DNA of 64,000 nt from an uncultured Alistipes sp. (GCA_910577475.1 CAJTLJ010000007.1:65347-129346), one strand, 5' to 3'. Shown: positions 1 through 8,733, numbered from the stretch's first letter. Notes: a model not told the origin generated them from the sequence alone. Program-made: numbers and translations.

Positions 1-656
1 TCGCCGCCCTCGGCCTCCAACGGATTCTTGATCAGGTCGACCACCCGGATGTTGACGATCAGCGGACGCGCGGCATCGAGCGAATAGACCGTGCCGCCGA
101 AATCCTGCCCCTCGTAGCCGCCCGTACCGCTCAATCCGGCCGTCACGGAGGAGGGCAGGTAGAGCGTGACCTCGGCACCCAGGCCGAGCGTCAGCTCCTC
201 GGGCAGACTCCGCTGCTCGGCATATTCGCTGCCCAGTGTCAACGGATTGCGCAGGACGCGGTGGATGCCGTCCATCAGTCCCGAAGTCTCGGCACCGCAG
301 TAGCGGTAGAGCGGCACGTAGTGGGTAAAGGCCGTGAAGCTGCCCGTCTGACGGGCCGTCATCTCGCTGCGGGTCATCCGGACGTTGCCGGCCAGGTCGC
401 GCCCCGTCAGCTCCACCTTCACCCAGTAGATCGTGTCGTTCACCGGCTTGGTCTCGTCGCCGCGGTCGATCACATCGACGTAATATTCGCCGTTGGACTG
501 GAAATTCCCCAGCAACTCCGGATGGCGGCTGGCCATCCATTGGTTGAGAGCCACCGACTCCACGCCGGTATAGTCGCGGTCCTCGGGGTCGGCGCACGAA
601 ACGAGAATCGCCGCGACAGCCGACAGCAGGAGGAAAATAGAACTCTTCTTTATCAT
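1..656 (-). CDS. FKBP-fold-like lipoprotein, C-terminus beyond window
   Basis: The reading frame starts MIKKSSIFLLLSAVAAILVSCADPED, a lipoprotein signal with lipobox LVSC, so the mature protein should be anchored in the envelope. The last visible part (about residues 125-218) has an FKBP-like pattern: LGLGAEVTLYLPSS followed by a GYEG loop and a final strand PLIVNIRVVDL. The FKBP assignment is by pattern only, and peptidyl-prolyl isomerase activity is not shown. It lies 11 nt downstream of a second lipoprotein with a similar C-terminal layout, so the two probably form an operon. The gene continues past the left edge of the window; no stop codon is seen. Confidence 0.7.
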   Translation of the reverse strand, partial: MIKKSSIFLLLSAVAAILVSCADPEDRDYTGVESVALNQWMASRHPELLGNFQSNGEYYVDVIDRGDETKPVNDTIYWVKVELTGRDLAGNVRMTRSEMTARQTGSFTAFTHYVPLYRYCGAETSGLMDGIHRVLRNPLTLGSEYAEQRSLPEELTLGLGAEVTLYLPSSVTAGLSGTGGYEGQDFGGTVYSLDAARPLIVNIRVVDLIKNPLEAEGG

Positions 657-667
657 AGATTCAACTG

Positions 668-1285
668 TTATTCAACATAATCGATCGTATAGAAAATAGC
701 CAGCGGGCTCTCGGGCGGCACGGCATAGAGCCACTCTCCGCCGCCGTAGGCCATCGTATAGGTCATGTAGACCTGCACGATGTCGCCGGCCCTGCACCCT
801 ACCAACGAACTTTCCAGTCCGGATATTGCAGGAGTTTCGCCCACCGTCAGCACATAGGGCTCGAACGACCACCACGTCGTGTCGAGTCCCTCCTCCTCGA
901 GCGTATCCTTCAGCAGGGCGTTGTTCGTATAGAGGGGGATGTTCTTTTCGGTGATGGCGCGGAACCCGAACAGATAGATGCTCAAGGTGAGGCGGACACG
1001 GCTGCCCGGCATCACCAGCGGCCGCTGGTCGCGGTCGGCATCGTAGTAGTTGGTGATCCAGCGGTAGGCCGTCTCGCCCGAAACGGAGTAAAACGGAGGA
1101 TCCTCCACGTCCGACGACGGATCGAAGGCCTCCGCCTCGCTGCGCAGACGCAGCGTCCCGGTCAGAAACGAGACGATCTGCTTCTGCTGGTTGGGCAGCA
1201 CGTCCTCCTCGTCCGAGCATCCCGTAAAGAGCAGGCCTGCGGCCGACAGCAGCGCCGCGAAGAAGATATGTCCGACTTTTTTCAT
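668..1285 (-). CDS. FKBP-fold-like lipoprotein
   Basis: A protein of about 205 aa. I start it at MKKVGHIFFAALLSAAGLLF with lipobox FTGC, because that gives a clean type II signal; an upstream in-frame ATG adds only six residues. The C-terminal half contains a pattern typical of FKBP-like domains in Bacteroidales lipoproteins: GCRAGDIVQVYMTYTMAYG, then VPPESPLAIFYTIDYVE, where the family usually has IPPNSPLIFEVEL. Charged active-site residues of real PPIases are not obvious, so it may only bind ligand or protein. It is the first gene of a two-lipoprotein operon with the partial gene downstream. A -7 box lies 16 nt upstream of the start. Confidence 0.72.
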   Translation of the reverse strand: MKKVGHIFFAALLSAAGLLFTGCSDEEDVLPNQQKQIVSFLTGTLRLRSEAEAFDPSSDVEDPPFYSVSGETAYRWITNYYDADRDQRPLVMPGSRVRLTLSIYLFGFRAITEKNIPLYTNNALLKDTLEEEGLDTTWWSFEPYVLTVGETPAISGLESSLVGCRAGDIVQVYMTYTMAYGGGEWLYAVPPESPLAIFYTIDYVE

Positions 1286-1300
1286 AAGCTCATAATCGTG

Positions 1301-1308
1301 CAAATATA
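1301..1308 (-). promoter_or_regulatory. -7 box TATATTTG for lipoprotein operon
   Basis: The minus strand reads TATATTTG, matching the Bacteroidetes TAnnTTTG element, 16 nt before the chosen start of the lipoprotein gene. No clear TTG is seen at the -33 position. Confidence 0.5.
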
Positions 1309-1375
1309 CGAAAATAATTCGAAACCGTGCCTCCGGAACGCAAATATCGGGCAGAACAAGGCCGGTCGAGAGCCG

Positions 1376-1774
1376 TTACCGGTTTCGGCCGGCCATAGCG
1401 GCGTCGATCCAGGCCCGGATCCTGGGGGCGGGGTCCTCCCACCCTTCGGGTTTGAGCACCTTGTTGTCCTTGGGGTTGTAGTGCGGCTTGCCGTCGGGCC
1501 AAAGTTTCGCCATATTGGCCTTCTGCACGATGTCGAACAGTTCGTCGGGCTCCAGCCCCATCTCGACCATCGTTCCGAGGGCGAAATAGATCAGGTCGAT
1601 CATGGCATCCGCCTGCTCGTAAATATCCTCCGCCACCAGAAACTCGGCGACCTCCTCGTTCATCCACTTGCCGCGGCTCAGAACCCGGCTCTTCTGCAAC
1701 ATGCGCGGACTTTCGGCCACGGGGTGGCCGAACTTCTCGTGAAATTCGCGCACGTCGTTCCACTCTTTCTTCAT
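1376..1774 (-). CDS. MazG-like / PRA-PH-type nucleotide pyrophosphohydrolase
   Basis: A 132-aa all-alpha protein. The core reads EEVAEFLVAEDIYEQADAMIDLIYFALGTMVEMG. The EExxE...ExxDxxxD-like arrangement (EEVAEF and QADAMIDLI) matches the metal-binding helices of the MazG/HisE (PRA-PH, PF01503) superfamily, which cleave NTPs or PR-ATP to the monophosphate and pyrophosphate. The C-terminal stretch GKPHYNPKDNKVLKPEGWEDPAP is typical of the stand-alone Bacteroidetes members rather than of histidine-pathway HisE. Substrate is unknown; house-cleaning of non-canonical nucleotides is the usual guess. It is probably monocistronic. Confidence 0.8.
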   Translation of the reverse strand: MKKEWNDVREFHEKFGHPVAESPRMLQKSRVLSRGKWMNEEVAEFLVAEDIYEQADAMIDLIYFALGTMVEMGLEPDELFDIVQKANMAKLWPDGKPHYNPKDNKVLKPEGWEDPAPRIRAWIDAAMAGRNR

Positions 1775-1826
1775 ATCGCTTCTCCAAAAAATCGTTGCGT
1801 CGCCGGAACGAATGCCGACGACGCAA

Positions 1827-1834
1827 CAAAATTA
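1827..1834 (-). promoter_or_regulatory. -7 box TAATTTTG for the MazG-like gene
   Basis: TAATTTTG on the minus strand matches TAnnTTTG and lies 52 nt upstream of the MazG-like start codon. The -33 element is not clear. Confidence 0.4.
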
Positions 1835-1859
1835 ACGGATTTTTTCGATTTTTCGTATC

Positions 1860-1905
1860 TTTTCGTCCGGGATTCTCTGCCGAAGCACGGTCCCCCGGAC
1901 GAAAA
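1860..1905 (-). terminator. Hairpin at the end of the RND efflux operon
   Basis: Arms TTTTCGTCCGGG (1860-1871) and CCCGGACGAAAA (1894-1905) are perfectly complementary over 12 bp with a 22-nt loop. It lies 18 nt past the stop of the PII-like gene. It lacks a long U-run after the stem, so it could be a processing or weak termination signal. Confidence 0.5.
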
Positions 1906-1923
1906 GTGGGGAGACCGGGACGG

Positions 1924-2217
1924 CTACATACCCTTCTCGATGTTCCAGACGAAGGCCCGCGAGCCCTGCATTTTGGTCTGGGAGTCCATCGCCCGGAGAG
2001 CGTCGAGCACGGGGTCGACCTGCGCATCGTCGACGATAGCCAGCACGGAGGTGTTCATCGAGGGCCACGCGTGGGTGCCGTAGTGCGGTTCGCCGTCGTG
2101 CGTGCCGCGCCCCTCGGTCAGAGCCCAGCGGGTGAATCCCCGCACGCCGCAGTCGTCCAGAATCTTGTTCACACGGTCCGTAAGGGCCTGATTATAAGAT
2201 ATAAATAGTGCTTTCAT
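1924..2217 (-). CDS. PII-like protein linked to RND efflux pump
   Basis: A 97-aa protein beginning MKALFISYNQALTDRVNKILDD, with the beta-alpha-beta ferredoxin-like layout of small PII-like proteins and a final segment AFVWNIEKGM. The classic GlnB T-loop uridylylation tyrosine pattern is absent, so nitrogen sensing should not be assumed. It follows the RND transporter gene with a 2-nt gap and is the last gene of the efflux operon. Small PII-like trimers are known partners or regulators of some membrane transporters; a regulatory role on this pump is an inference from position. Confidence 0.7.
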   Translation of the reverse strand: MKALFISYNQALTDRVNKILDDCGVRGFTRWALTEGRGTHDGEPHYGTHAWPSMNTSVLAIVDDAQVDPVLDALRAMDSQTKMQGSRAFVWNIEKGM

Positions 2218-2219
2218 AA

Positions 2220-5200
2220 TTATTGGGCATTTTGCTGTTGTTGCAGTTTCTCCTGGCGCTCGCGCTCCTTGCGTTGGGCGCGGTTCACCAGAATCGAATA
2301 AAGTACCGGCACGATGAAGAGGGTGAGGATGGTCGAGAAGGTCAGACCGCCGATGACGGCGATGCCCATCGGCTGCCAGGTCTCGGAACCCTCGCCCGAA
2401 CCGATAGCCAGCGGCACCATACCCAGGATGGTGGTGAACGAGGTCATCAGCACGGGGCGCAGACGGCTCTTGCCGCCGGCGATCACCGCGTCGAAGACAC
2501 CCGATCCGCGCTCGATGAGCAGGTTCATGTAGTCCACCATCACGATACCGTTCTTGGTCACGATACCCACCAGCATGATGGCGCCGATCAGCGCAATGAG
2601 CGACAGCGGCGTGGAGGTGAGCCAGAGAGCCAGGAAGACGCCGGTGAAGGCGAACGGGATGGTGAACATGATGATGAAGGGGAACTTCAGCGACTCGAAC
2701 TGGGTAGCCATCACGATGTAGACCAGAATGACGATCAGTCCGAAGAGCGTAAGCAGGTCGCTGAAGGCGTCGCCCTGATCCTCGACCGTACCGCCCACCT
2801 CGAGGGCCACGCCGTCGGGCGTCGGGTATTCGGCCACCAGACGGTTCACCTGCTGGAGCACCTCGCCCAGCGCCACGCCGGCACCCAGCGACGACTTGAC
2901 GGTGATGACGCGCTGACGGTTTTCGCGCTCGATGGTCGGCGCGGCGAACTCCTCGCGCACCTCGGCCACCTCCTTCAGCTTCACGGGCTGGCCGCTGCCG
3001 CCGTAGAGGACGATGTTCTCGATGTCGTCGATCGAGGTGCGGAACGGCTCGGCATAACGCACCACGATATCGTACTCGTCGCCATCCTCGCGGTACTTCG
3101 CAGCCTCCATGCCGTTGATGCGGTTGCGGACGAACTGCGACGCCGTGGCGCTGTTCATGCCGTAGTAGGAGAGCTTGTCGCGATCGAACACGACGTTGAA
3201 CTCGGGCCGCAGGTCGTCGCGCGAGAGCTGCACGTCGCGCGTACCCGGGATGGCGCTCATCCGGGCCTTCAGGTCGTTGGCGATATCGTTCGTGAGGTTC
3301 ATATCATAGCCGAACACCTTCACGTCGACCGTGCTCGTACCGCTCATGCTGCCCGACTGTCCGCCGGGCGTCACGGTGTACTGACGCACCTCGGGGATGC
3401 GGTCCAGCTCCTGGCGCAGCAGGTCGGAGATGATGTAGATCGAGCGGTCGCGTTCGCCCGAGCGGGGCAGACGCATGTTGTAGTTGATGATGTGCGAACC
3501 GGTGGTCTGCATCGCCGCGAAGGCGTTGTCCGAGGAGTTGGCACCGGCCGAGGCCGACACGAGCACCACTTCGGGGAACTTCGCGTAGATGATGCTGTCG
3601 ATGCGGCGGGCGATACGCGCCGTGTACTCCACCGAGAGGTTCTGCTCCAGCTTCACGGTAGCCGAGATACGGCCGTTGTCCGTGGGCGGGAAGAACTCCG
3701 AAGGCACCTGCGTAACCAGCCCCAGCGAAGCCACGAAGAGCGACATGAGCGTAAAGACCGTGATGCGACGGTGCCTTACCACCCAGTTCAGACCGCGGGC
3801 GTAGGCCTCGTCGAGCCACTGCAGCGCCTTGTCGATAGGCTTGTAGACGATCCCGATGCCCTTGTAGTCGTGTTCGCCTCCGTCGATCTTGAGCAGGAAA
3901 GCCGACATCATGGGGGTCAGCGAGATGGCCGCCGTAGTCGACACGCAGACCACGATCGTGACAATCCAGCCCAGCTCGCGGAACATGATGCCCGCCATGC
4001 CCGGCACCATCGTCAGCGGCAGGAACACGGCCACGACCACGAGCGTGGTGGCGATGACCGACAGCCACACCTCGTTGGTGGCGTAGATGGCCGCCTCCTT
4101 CGGATTCGAGCCGCGTTCGATATGGGTGGTGATGTTCTCGAGCACCACGATGGCGTCGTCGACCACCATACCGATAGCGATGGAGAGCGACGAGAGGGAG
4201 ATGATGTTCAGCGTGGAGCCCGTGGCGAAGAGGTAGATGAACGAGCAGATCAGCGACACGGGGATCGTCATGCAGATGATGAAGGTGGCGCGCCAGCGGC
4301 CCAGGAAGACCATGACGACCAGCACCACGAAGATGAAGGCGTACATGATGGTCTCGGAGAGCGAGCCGATGGCGTCGGTGATCTCCTGCGAACCCTCGAA
4401 AATGAGCTGCATCTTCACGTCCGAAGGGAGCGAGGCCGCGATGGCGGGCAGTCGCTTTTCGATATCCTTGACGATATTGACCGTATTGGCACCCGACTGC
4501 TTCTGGATCATGACACGCACGCCGCGCATGCCGTTCACGCGCTCGTCCATCGTCGACTTCTCGAGCGTGTCGCGAATCTCGGCGACGTCGCTCAACATGA
4601 CCGTCCGGCCGCCCCGGTTCGAGAGGACCACCTTGCGGAGGTCGCGCTCCGAGTCGGTGAACTCGCCGTCGGACTTCAGGTTGAAGGTGTTGTTGCCGAT
4701 ATCGATCGTACCGGCCGGGATGTTGACGTTCTCGGCGGCGATGATCTGGCCGATCTGCTCGATCGAAAGTCCGTAGGCCTCGATCTTGCGGGGGTCGACA
4801 TTGACCTGCACCTCGCGCTCGGGAGCGCCCATCACCGAGACGGCGCCCACGCCGTTCACGCGGTTCAGGACATTGACGAGCTTCTCGTCCAGGATCTTGT
4901 CGAGGGCCGGATAGCTCTCGTCCGCCGTGACGGCCAGCATCATGACGGGCATCATCGAGGTCGAGAACTTGAAGATGGTGGGATAGTCCACGTCGTCGGG
5001 CAGCAGCGACTGGGTGCGGCTCACGGCGTCGCGGATGTTGTTGGCCGCCTCCGTGAGGTCGGATCCGTACTCGAATTCGAGGGTAACCATCGAGAAGTTG
5101 TCCGACGAGCGGGAAGTCATCTTCTTCAGGTCCTCCACCGTATTGAGGTTGTCCTCCAGCACGCGGGTGATATTGGTCTCGATGTCGGCCGCGTTGGCGC

Positions 5201-5357
5201 CCGGGTAGGTCGTGATGACCGAGATCTGCGGAATCTCGATCTCGGGGTACTGGTCGACCGCCAGCTGCATGAGCGAGAAGAGTCCGAAGACGATCACGCC
5301 GATGAAGAGCAGGGAGGTCGAAATGGGTTTTCTAACCGCGCTTTCGTAAATTTTCAT
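2220..5357 (-). CDS. RND efflux pump inner-membrane transporter (AcrB/HAE1 type)
   Basis: At 1045 aa this is full length for the hydrophobe/amphiphile efflux RND family: a proton-driven trimer in the inner membrane exporting drugs, bile acids or lipids through an adaptor and outer-membrane channel. The N-terminus MKIYESAVRKPISTSLLFIG is the usual TM1. The TM4 proton-relay motif GMVVDDAIVVLENI carries the paired aspartates, and the C-terminal half has the matching GIVTKNGIVMVDYMN. Two large periplasmic loops lie between TM1/TM2 and TM7/TM8. The C-terminus is a charged, Gln-rich tail. Order in the operon is tetR, tolC-like, adaptor, pump, PII-like. Confidence 0.96.
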   Translation of the reverse strand: MKIYESAVRKPISTSLLFIGVIVFGLFSLMQLAVDQYPEIEIPQISVITTYPGANAADIETNITRVLEDNLNTVEDLKKMTSRSSDNFSMVTLEFEYGSDLTEAANNIRDAVSRTQSLLPDDVDYPTIFKFSTSMMPVMMLAVTADESYPALDKILDEKLVNVLNRVNGVGAVSVMGAPEREVQVNVDPRKIEAYGLSIEQIGQIIAAENVNIPAGTIDIGNNTFNLKSDGEFTDSERDLRKVVLSNRGGRTVMLSDVAEIRDTLEKSTMDERVNGMRGVRVMIQKQSGANTVNIVKDIEKRLPAIAASLPSDVKMQLIFEGSQEITDAIGSLSETIMYAFIFVVLVVMVFLGRWRATFIICMTIPVSLICSFIYLFATGSTLNIISLSSLSIAIGMVVDDAIVVLENITTHIERGSNPKEAAIYATNEVWLSVIATTLVVVAVFLPLTMVPGMAGIMFRELGWIVTIVVCVSTTAAISLTPMMSAFLLKIDGGEHDYKGIGIVYKPIDKALQWLDEAYARGLNWVVRHRRITVFTLMSLFVASLGLVTQVPSEFFPPTDNGRISATVKLEQNLSVEYTARIARRIDSIIYAKFPEVVLVSASAGANSSDNAFAAMQTTGSHIINYNMRLPRSGERDRSIYIISDLLRQELDRIPEVRQYTVTPGGQSGSMSGTSTVDVKVFGYDMNLTNDIANDLKARMSAIPGTRDVQLSRDDLRPEFNVVFDRDKLSYYGMNSATASQFVRNRINGMEAAKYREDGDEYDIVVRYAEPFRTSIDDIENIVLYGGSGQPVKLKEVAEVREEFAAPTIERENRQRVITVKSSLGAGVALGEVLQQVNRLVAEYPTPDGVALEVGGTVEDQGDAFSDLLTLFGLIVILVYIVMATQFESLKFPFIIMFTIPFAFTGVFLALWLTSTPLSLIALIGAIMLVGIVTKNGIVMVDYMNLLIERGSGVFDAVIAGGKSRLRPVLMTSFTTILGMVPLAIGSGEGSETWQPMGIAVIGGLTFSTILTLFIVPVLYSILVNRAQRKERERQEKLQQQQNAQ

Positions 5358-5378
5358 AATCGGATAAGGTCTGATTCG

Positions 5379-6386
5379 TTATTCGGCGATTTCCACCTCT
5401 ACCCCGTCGTCCAACCGCGAGAAGGCCGTCACGGCAACCGCTTCGCCCTCCTCGACGCCCGAGAGGATGTCGATCCGCGAACCGCTCTGGCGACCCTGCG
5501 TCACGCGGCGGCGTTCGGCCTTGCCGTCCTTGATGACATAGAGGTAGCGCTCCGACGATCCCACCTGCTTCTGCACGGCCACGTCGGGCACCATGACGCC
5601 CTCCTTCTCGCCCATGTTGAAGATCGTGCGGGCGAACATGCCGGGGCGCAGCACCTCGCCGCCATTGGGCACCGTAACCTCGACCGTGAAGGTGCGCGTC
5701 GCGGCGTCGAGCGCCGGATGGATCAGCGACACCCGGCCCGCAAAGGTCCGGTCGGGGAACACCTCCAGCTTCAGGTCGACGGGCATGCCGACCTTAACGG
5801 CGGGAAAGAACTGCTCGGGGACGTTGGCGATCACCTTCACCGGATTGATCTGCATGACATGCAGGATGGGCTGGTTCATGAAGAGGTCGCCGGCCTCGTT
5901 GTTGCGGGCCGTCACGACGCCCGTGATGGGCGAACGGAGCTCGATGTTCTTCTTCAGGTTGGCCACCACCTCGCGCTGCACGTCGAGGGCCGCCTTGGCC
6001 TGATCGATCTGCTGGGCGGAGATGCCGCCGGCATCGAAGACCGGCTTCAGGCGGTTATAGTCGTCCTCGACGGTCTTGAGCTGCACCAGCGCCTGGTTGT
6101 ACTGCGTAGGGTCGAGCGTCACGAGCACCTGACCCTGCTGTACGCGGTCGCCCACGTCGACGCGGATGCGGTCGATGTGCACGCCCGAGGCGGCTGGGGT
6201 GATGTCGTTCTCCTTGTAGGGGAGAATCTCGGAGGTGTACTCCTCGGTGAGCTGCACGACGGCCCGCTCGGCGGTCGCCGTCTTGGTCAGGACGCGGGGC
6301 GTCTCGACGACTTGGGTCGTCTGCTGCTTCGAGCCGCATGCGGCCAGACCGAGCAGTGCCAGACAAATTGCTGCTGTTCTTTTCAT
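5379..6386 (-). CDS. RND periplasmic adaptor (membrane fusion protein)
   Basis: A 335-aa HlyD/AcrA-family protein starting MKRTAAICLALLGLAACGSK, a lipoprotein signal with lipobox LAAC, so it is lipid-anchored to the inner membrane. The barrel-sandwich (lipoyl-like) halves are visible as SGVHIDRIRVDVGDRVQQGQ and LRSPITGVVTARNNEAGDLF, flanking a helical hairpin around residues 85-145. The beta-barrel domain follows (VIANVPEQFF...VDLKLEVFP) and a membrane-proximal domain ends in LDDGVEVEIAE. It bridges the RND pump to the TolC-like channel encoded just upstream. The gap to the pump gene is 21 nt. Confidence 0.95.
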   Translation of the reverse strand: MKRTAAICLALLGLAACGSKQQTTQVVETPRVLTKTATAERAVVQLTEEYTSEILPYKENDITPAASGVHIDRIRVDVGDRVQQGQVLVTLDPTQYNQALVQLKTVEDDYNRLKPVFDAGGISAQQIDQAKAALDVQREVVANLKKNIELRSPITGVVTARNNEAGDLFMNQPILHVMQINPVKVIANVPEQFFPAVKVGMPVDLKLEVFPDRTFAGRVSLIHPALDAATRTFTVEVTVPNGGEVLRPGMFARTIFNMGEKEGVMVPDVAVQKQVGSSERYLYVIKDGKAERRRVTQGRQSGSRIDILSGVEEGEAVAVTAFSRLDDGVEVEIAE

Positions 6387-6433
6387 GTTTCGTTCCGTTT
6401 ATTTTATACACATATTTTCCGAAAAGGGGTCTC

Positions 6434-7747
6434 CTACCGCTCGCGGCCGATGATCCGGTCGTAGTCGGCCTTGGCCGAGAGATAGTCGTAGATGGCCTGC
6501 GAATAGTTCAGACGGGCCTGCGTCAGGGTGAGCTGGGCCGTGTTGAGCTCGAGCATCGTGCCGGCGCCGGCGTTGTAGCGGGTCTGCGAGATCGAGTAGG
6601 CCTTCTCCGCCTGACGGACCGTGGTCTCCTGCGAGAACATCTGCTCGCGGGCCGTGAGCAGCGTATTGACGGCGCTGCGGGCCTGCACGTCCACTTGCTT
6701 GCGGGCATATTCGCGCTGCAGGTCGAGCTGGGCGATCTGGTTCTTGATCGAACGGGACTGGTTCATCTTCGTCAGACCGGCGAAGATGGGCACCGACAAC
6801 TGCACGCCGACGGAGATGGGATTGGTCCAGAAATAGCGGGCCCCGTTGTCGGGCGTCACGCTCAGGAAGGGAGCCATGTCGTTACCCGTATAGGAGGCCT
6901 GTCCGAAGGCCGCCAGGCTCGGCAGACGCGACGCGTTGGCGACCTTCAGCTGACGGCGGAGCTGCTCCTGCTGCAATTCGAGCTGACGCAGGGAGCTGTT
7001 CTCGCTCAGATCGACGGTCAGCGCGTCGGCACCGGCGAATACGGCGTCGCGCATGCCGTCCAGCTCGCCCGTCACCTCGATATCGATCTCCTCGGGCAGC
7101 GAAAGGTACATCTTGAGCATCAGCTCGGCCACCTGGATCGAGTTTTCGGTCTGAAGAATCGTCGGCTTCAGATTGCTCAGCTGCACCTGGGCGGTCAGCA
7201 GGTCGTACTCCGAAGCCAGGCCGTTGCGATACTTCAGCTCGGTTTCGTCGACGGTCTGCTTCACCGTGCGCTCCGACTCGCGGAGCACGGCGAGCGACTG
7301 CTCGGCCAGCAGGATGTTGTAGAAGGACTTCTTCACCTCGGCCACCAGATCGATGCGGGCCGAACGGGCCGACTCGACGGCCGACTCCATCTGCGCCCGG
7401 TTGAGCTTGAGCGTGCGGTAGACCTGCGGCGCGAAGAGCGGCAGCGAGACGTCGCCCGTAAAGGCGAAGGTGTTGTCGGCACCGAACGAGATGCCGCCGC
7501 GCATTTCGGACTTGACGATCGAGCGGGTATATTGGCCGCCCGCCGAGATCTGCGGCAGCAGGTTACCCCACGTCTGGCGCTTCACGTAGTCGTAACGTTC
7601 GACCTCCATGTCGGCGATCTTGACCGTAGGATTCTCGCTCAGGGCCAGCTGCACGGCGGTTTCGAGATCCAGCCGGAGCGGCTGCGCCTGTGCGGCGGCC
7701 GACCCGAAGGCCAGCGCGAGAGCAACCGTAAAAAAGACTCTTTTCAT
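6434..7747 (-). CDS. TolC-family outer-membrane efflux channel
   Basis: A 437-aa protein with a Sec signal MKRVFFTVALALAFGSAAAQA. Two outer-membrane efflux protein repeats follow, each an alpha-helical coiled-coil pair plus beta strands. The first contains LDLETAVQLALSENPTVKIADMEVERY and the second FSQETTVRQAEKAYSISQTRYNAGAGTMLELNTAQLTLTQARLNY, the usual signature of the family. A short central beta segment is at about residues 275-310. It supplies the exit duct of the tripartite pump. It sits between the regulator and the adaptor, as in many Bacteroidetes RND operons. Confidence 0.95.
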   Translation of the reverse strand: MKRVFFTVALALAFGSAAAQAQPLRLDLETAVQLALSENPTVKIADMEVERYDYVKRQTWGNLLPQISAGGQYTRSIVKSEMRGGISFGADNTFAFTGDVSLPLFAPQVYRTLKLNRAQMESAVESARSARIDLVAEVKKSFYNILLAEQSLAVLRESERTVKQTVDETELKYRNGLASEYDLLTAQVQLSNLKPTILQTENSIQVAELMLKMYLSLPEEIDIEVTGELDGMRDAVFAGADALTVDLSENSSLRQLELQQEQLRRQLKVANASRLPSLAAFGQASYTGNDMAPFLSVTPDNGARYFWTNPISVGVQLSVPIFAGLTKMNQSRSIKNQIAQLDLQREYARKQVDVQARSAVNTLLTAREQMFSQETTVRQAEKAYSISQTRYNAGAGTMLELNTAQLTLTQARLNYSQAIYDYLSAKADYDRIIGRER

Positions 7748-7765
7748 ATTTTCGAATTCTTGTGT

Positions 7766-8410
7766 TTAATTTTCCTGCGTAGTTTCCGGACGGGGGGGGG
7801 TGTAGCGGCGCTTGTACTCGTCCACCAGCTCCAGTCCCTTGCGGGTCGAGATGCCGCGGAAGAAATTGCCGACGATCTGTACGAAGGCGTCGCGTTCGCT
7901 CATGCCGCTGGGCACGATCTCCAGACGATGGTTCATCAGCCCCGAAGCCGTATAATAGAGCATCGAGATCGCCAGGTCGAAATTGAAGTCCGAAACGAAC
8001 AGCCCCTCCTCGACCCCGATCTCCAGCATCCGGCGGAAATCGCGGTAGTTCTTCTCGCGTCCTTCGGCCATCACCCGGTCGTGAACCGCCGGATAGAACT
8101 TCTTGAGGTTATCCATCATCCGCGTCGAGACGACCGTGCTGTCCAGAATATGGTTCAGCGCGATGAAGAGCCCCTCGAGCACATCGGCCGCATGAGCCGC
8201 CGCAGCCACGGTCCGCTCGCGCCGCTGTTCGAAGAAACGGGTGATCGACAAGGCGAGAAGTTCCTCCTTGTCGCCGAACTGTTCGTACAGCGTCCGTTTC
8301 GACACCCCCAGCGAACGGGCGATGTCGTCCATGCGCACGGACTTGATTCCCTGCTGGACGAACATCCGCATCGCCTCCTCGATGATCCGATCCTTTTGCG
8401 TTGGCTCCAT
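7766..8410 (-). CDS. TetR-family regulator of the efflux operon
   Basis: A 214-aa protein with an N-terminal TetR HTH (about residues 8-55): GIKSVRMDDIARSLGVSKRTLYEQFGDKEELL. The all-helical ligand-binding domain that follows is not similar to any one subfamily I can name. It is the first gene of the operon, directly after the promoter, so autoregulation with derepression of the pump by a substrate is likely. The last codons contain a run of nine cytosines (YTPPRPETTQEN): gain or loss of one C would replace the C-terminal tail without touching the DNA-binding domain. Confidence 0.92.
   Translation of the reverse strand: MEPTQKDRIIEEAMRMFVQQGIKSVRMDDIARSLGVSKRTLYEQFGDKEELLALSITRFFEQRRERTVAAAAHAADVLEGLFIALNHILDSTVVSTRMMDNLKKFYPAVHDRVMAEGREKNYRDFRRMLEIGVEEGLFVSDFNFDLAISMLYYTASGLMNHRLEIVPSGMSERDAFVQIVGNFFRGISTRKGLELVDEYKRRYTPPRPETTQEN
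7792..7800 (-). repeat. C9 homopolymer in 3' end of the TetR gene
   Basis: Nine consecutive Cs on the coding strand, encoding the TPPR segment close to the stop codon. Tracts of this length slip readily during replication. Eight Cs give a tail reading VRKLRRKIKHKNSKI; ten Cs read on towards the tolC-like gene. Confidence 0.9.
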
Positions 8411-8430
8411 AGTCGTTGTTTTTCCGACGA

Positions 8431-8460
8431 CAAAGGTAATAATAAAAACTCGGAAAACAA
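8431..8460 (-). promoter_or_regulatory. Promoter of the tetR-efflux operon
   Basis: On the minus strand a TTG (8460-8458) is followed after 19 nt by TACCTTTG (8438-8431), a good match to the Bacteroidetes -33/-7 promoter. The -7 box is 20 nt upstream of the tetR ATG. Confidence 0.65.
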
Positions 8461-8545
8461 GAAAAGTTTTCTATTTTTCACGGTTTTCTCCTCGACAATT
8501 CCGAAAAGGGAGAAACCGGCAACCCGGGCGTCATGTACCATTACT

Positions 8546-8690
8546 CTGTCATGTCGAGCGCAGGGAGCGCAAGCCCCGTAGTCGAAACATCCCGACCGGG
8601 CGGAACATTCGTCGGGTAATCGGCACGGATTCCCAATGATACGACCGCCGAGATTCCTCGACTCCGACTGCGGCTCCGCCCGGAATGACC
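8546..8690. repeat. Dispersed intergenic repeat, copy A
   Basis: It begins with GTCATGTCGAGCGCAGGG and contains CGTAGTCGAAACATCCCGA and GGCGGAACATTC. It ends with ATTCCTCGACTCCGACTGCG and GGAATGAC. The same blocks recur near 14.3, 14.45, 26.87 and 27.0 kb. No protein is encoded. It fills the gap between the efflux operon promoter and the terminator of the peptide transporter. Confidence 0.8.
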
Positions 8691-8691
8691 G

Positions 8692-8733
8692 AAAAAAAAG
8701 ACCATAAGCAGCCCGATGTCGGGCTGCTTATGG
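8692..8733 (-). terminator. Rho-independent terminator of the peptide transporter gene
   Basis: A perfect 15-bp stem, CCATAAGCAGCCCGA paired with TCGGGCTGCTTATGG (8702-8716 and 8719-8733), followed on the minus strand by a run of eight Us. It lies 45 nt past the transporter stop codon. Confidence 0.9.

Noticed and set aside
2223..6464. Very long open frame antisense to the RND pump and adaptor genes (1413 codons)
   Set aside because: It is the complement of GC-rich third positions of real genes; the translation is His/Arg/Asp-rich without any domain.
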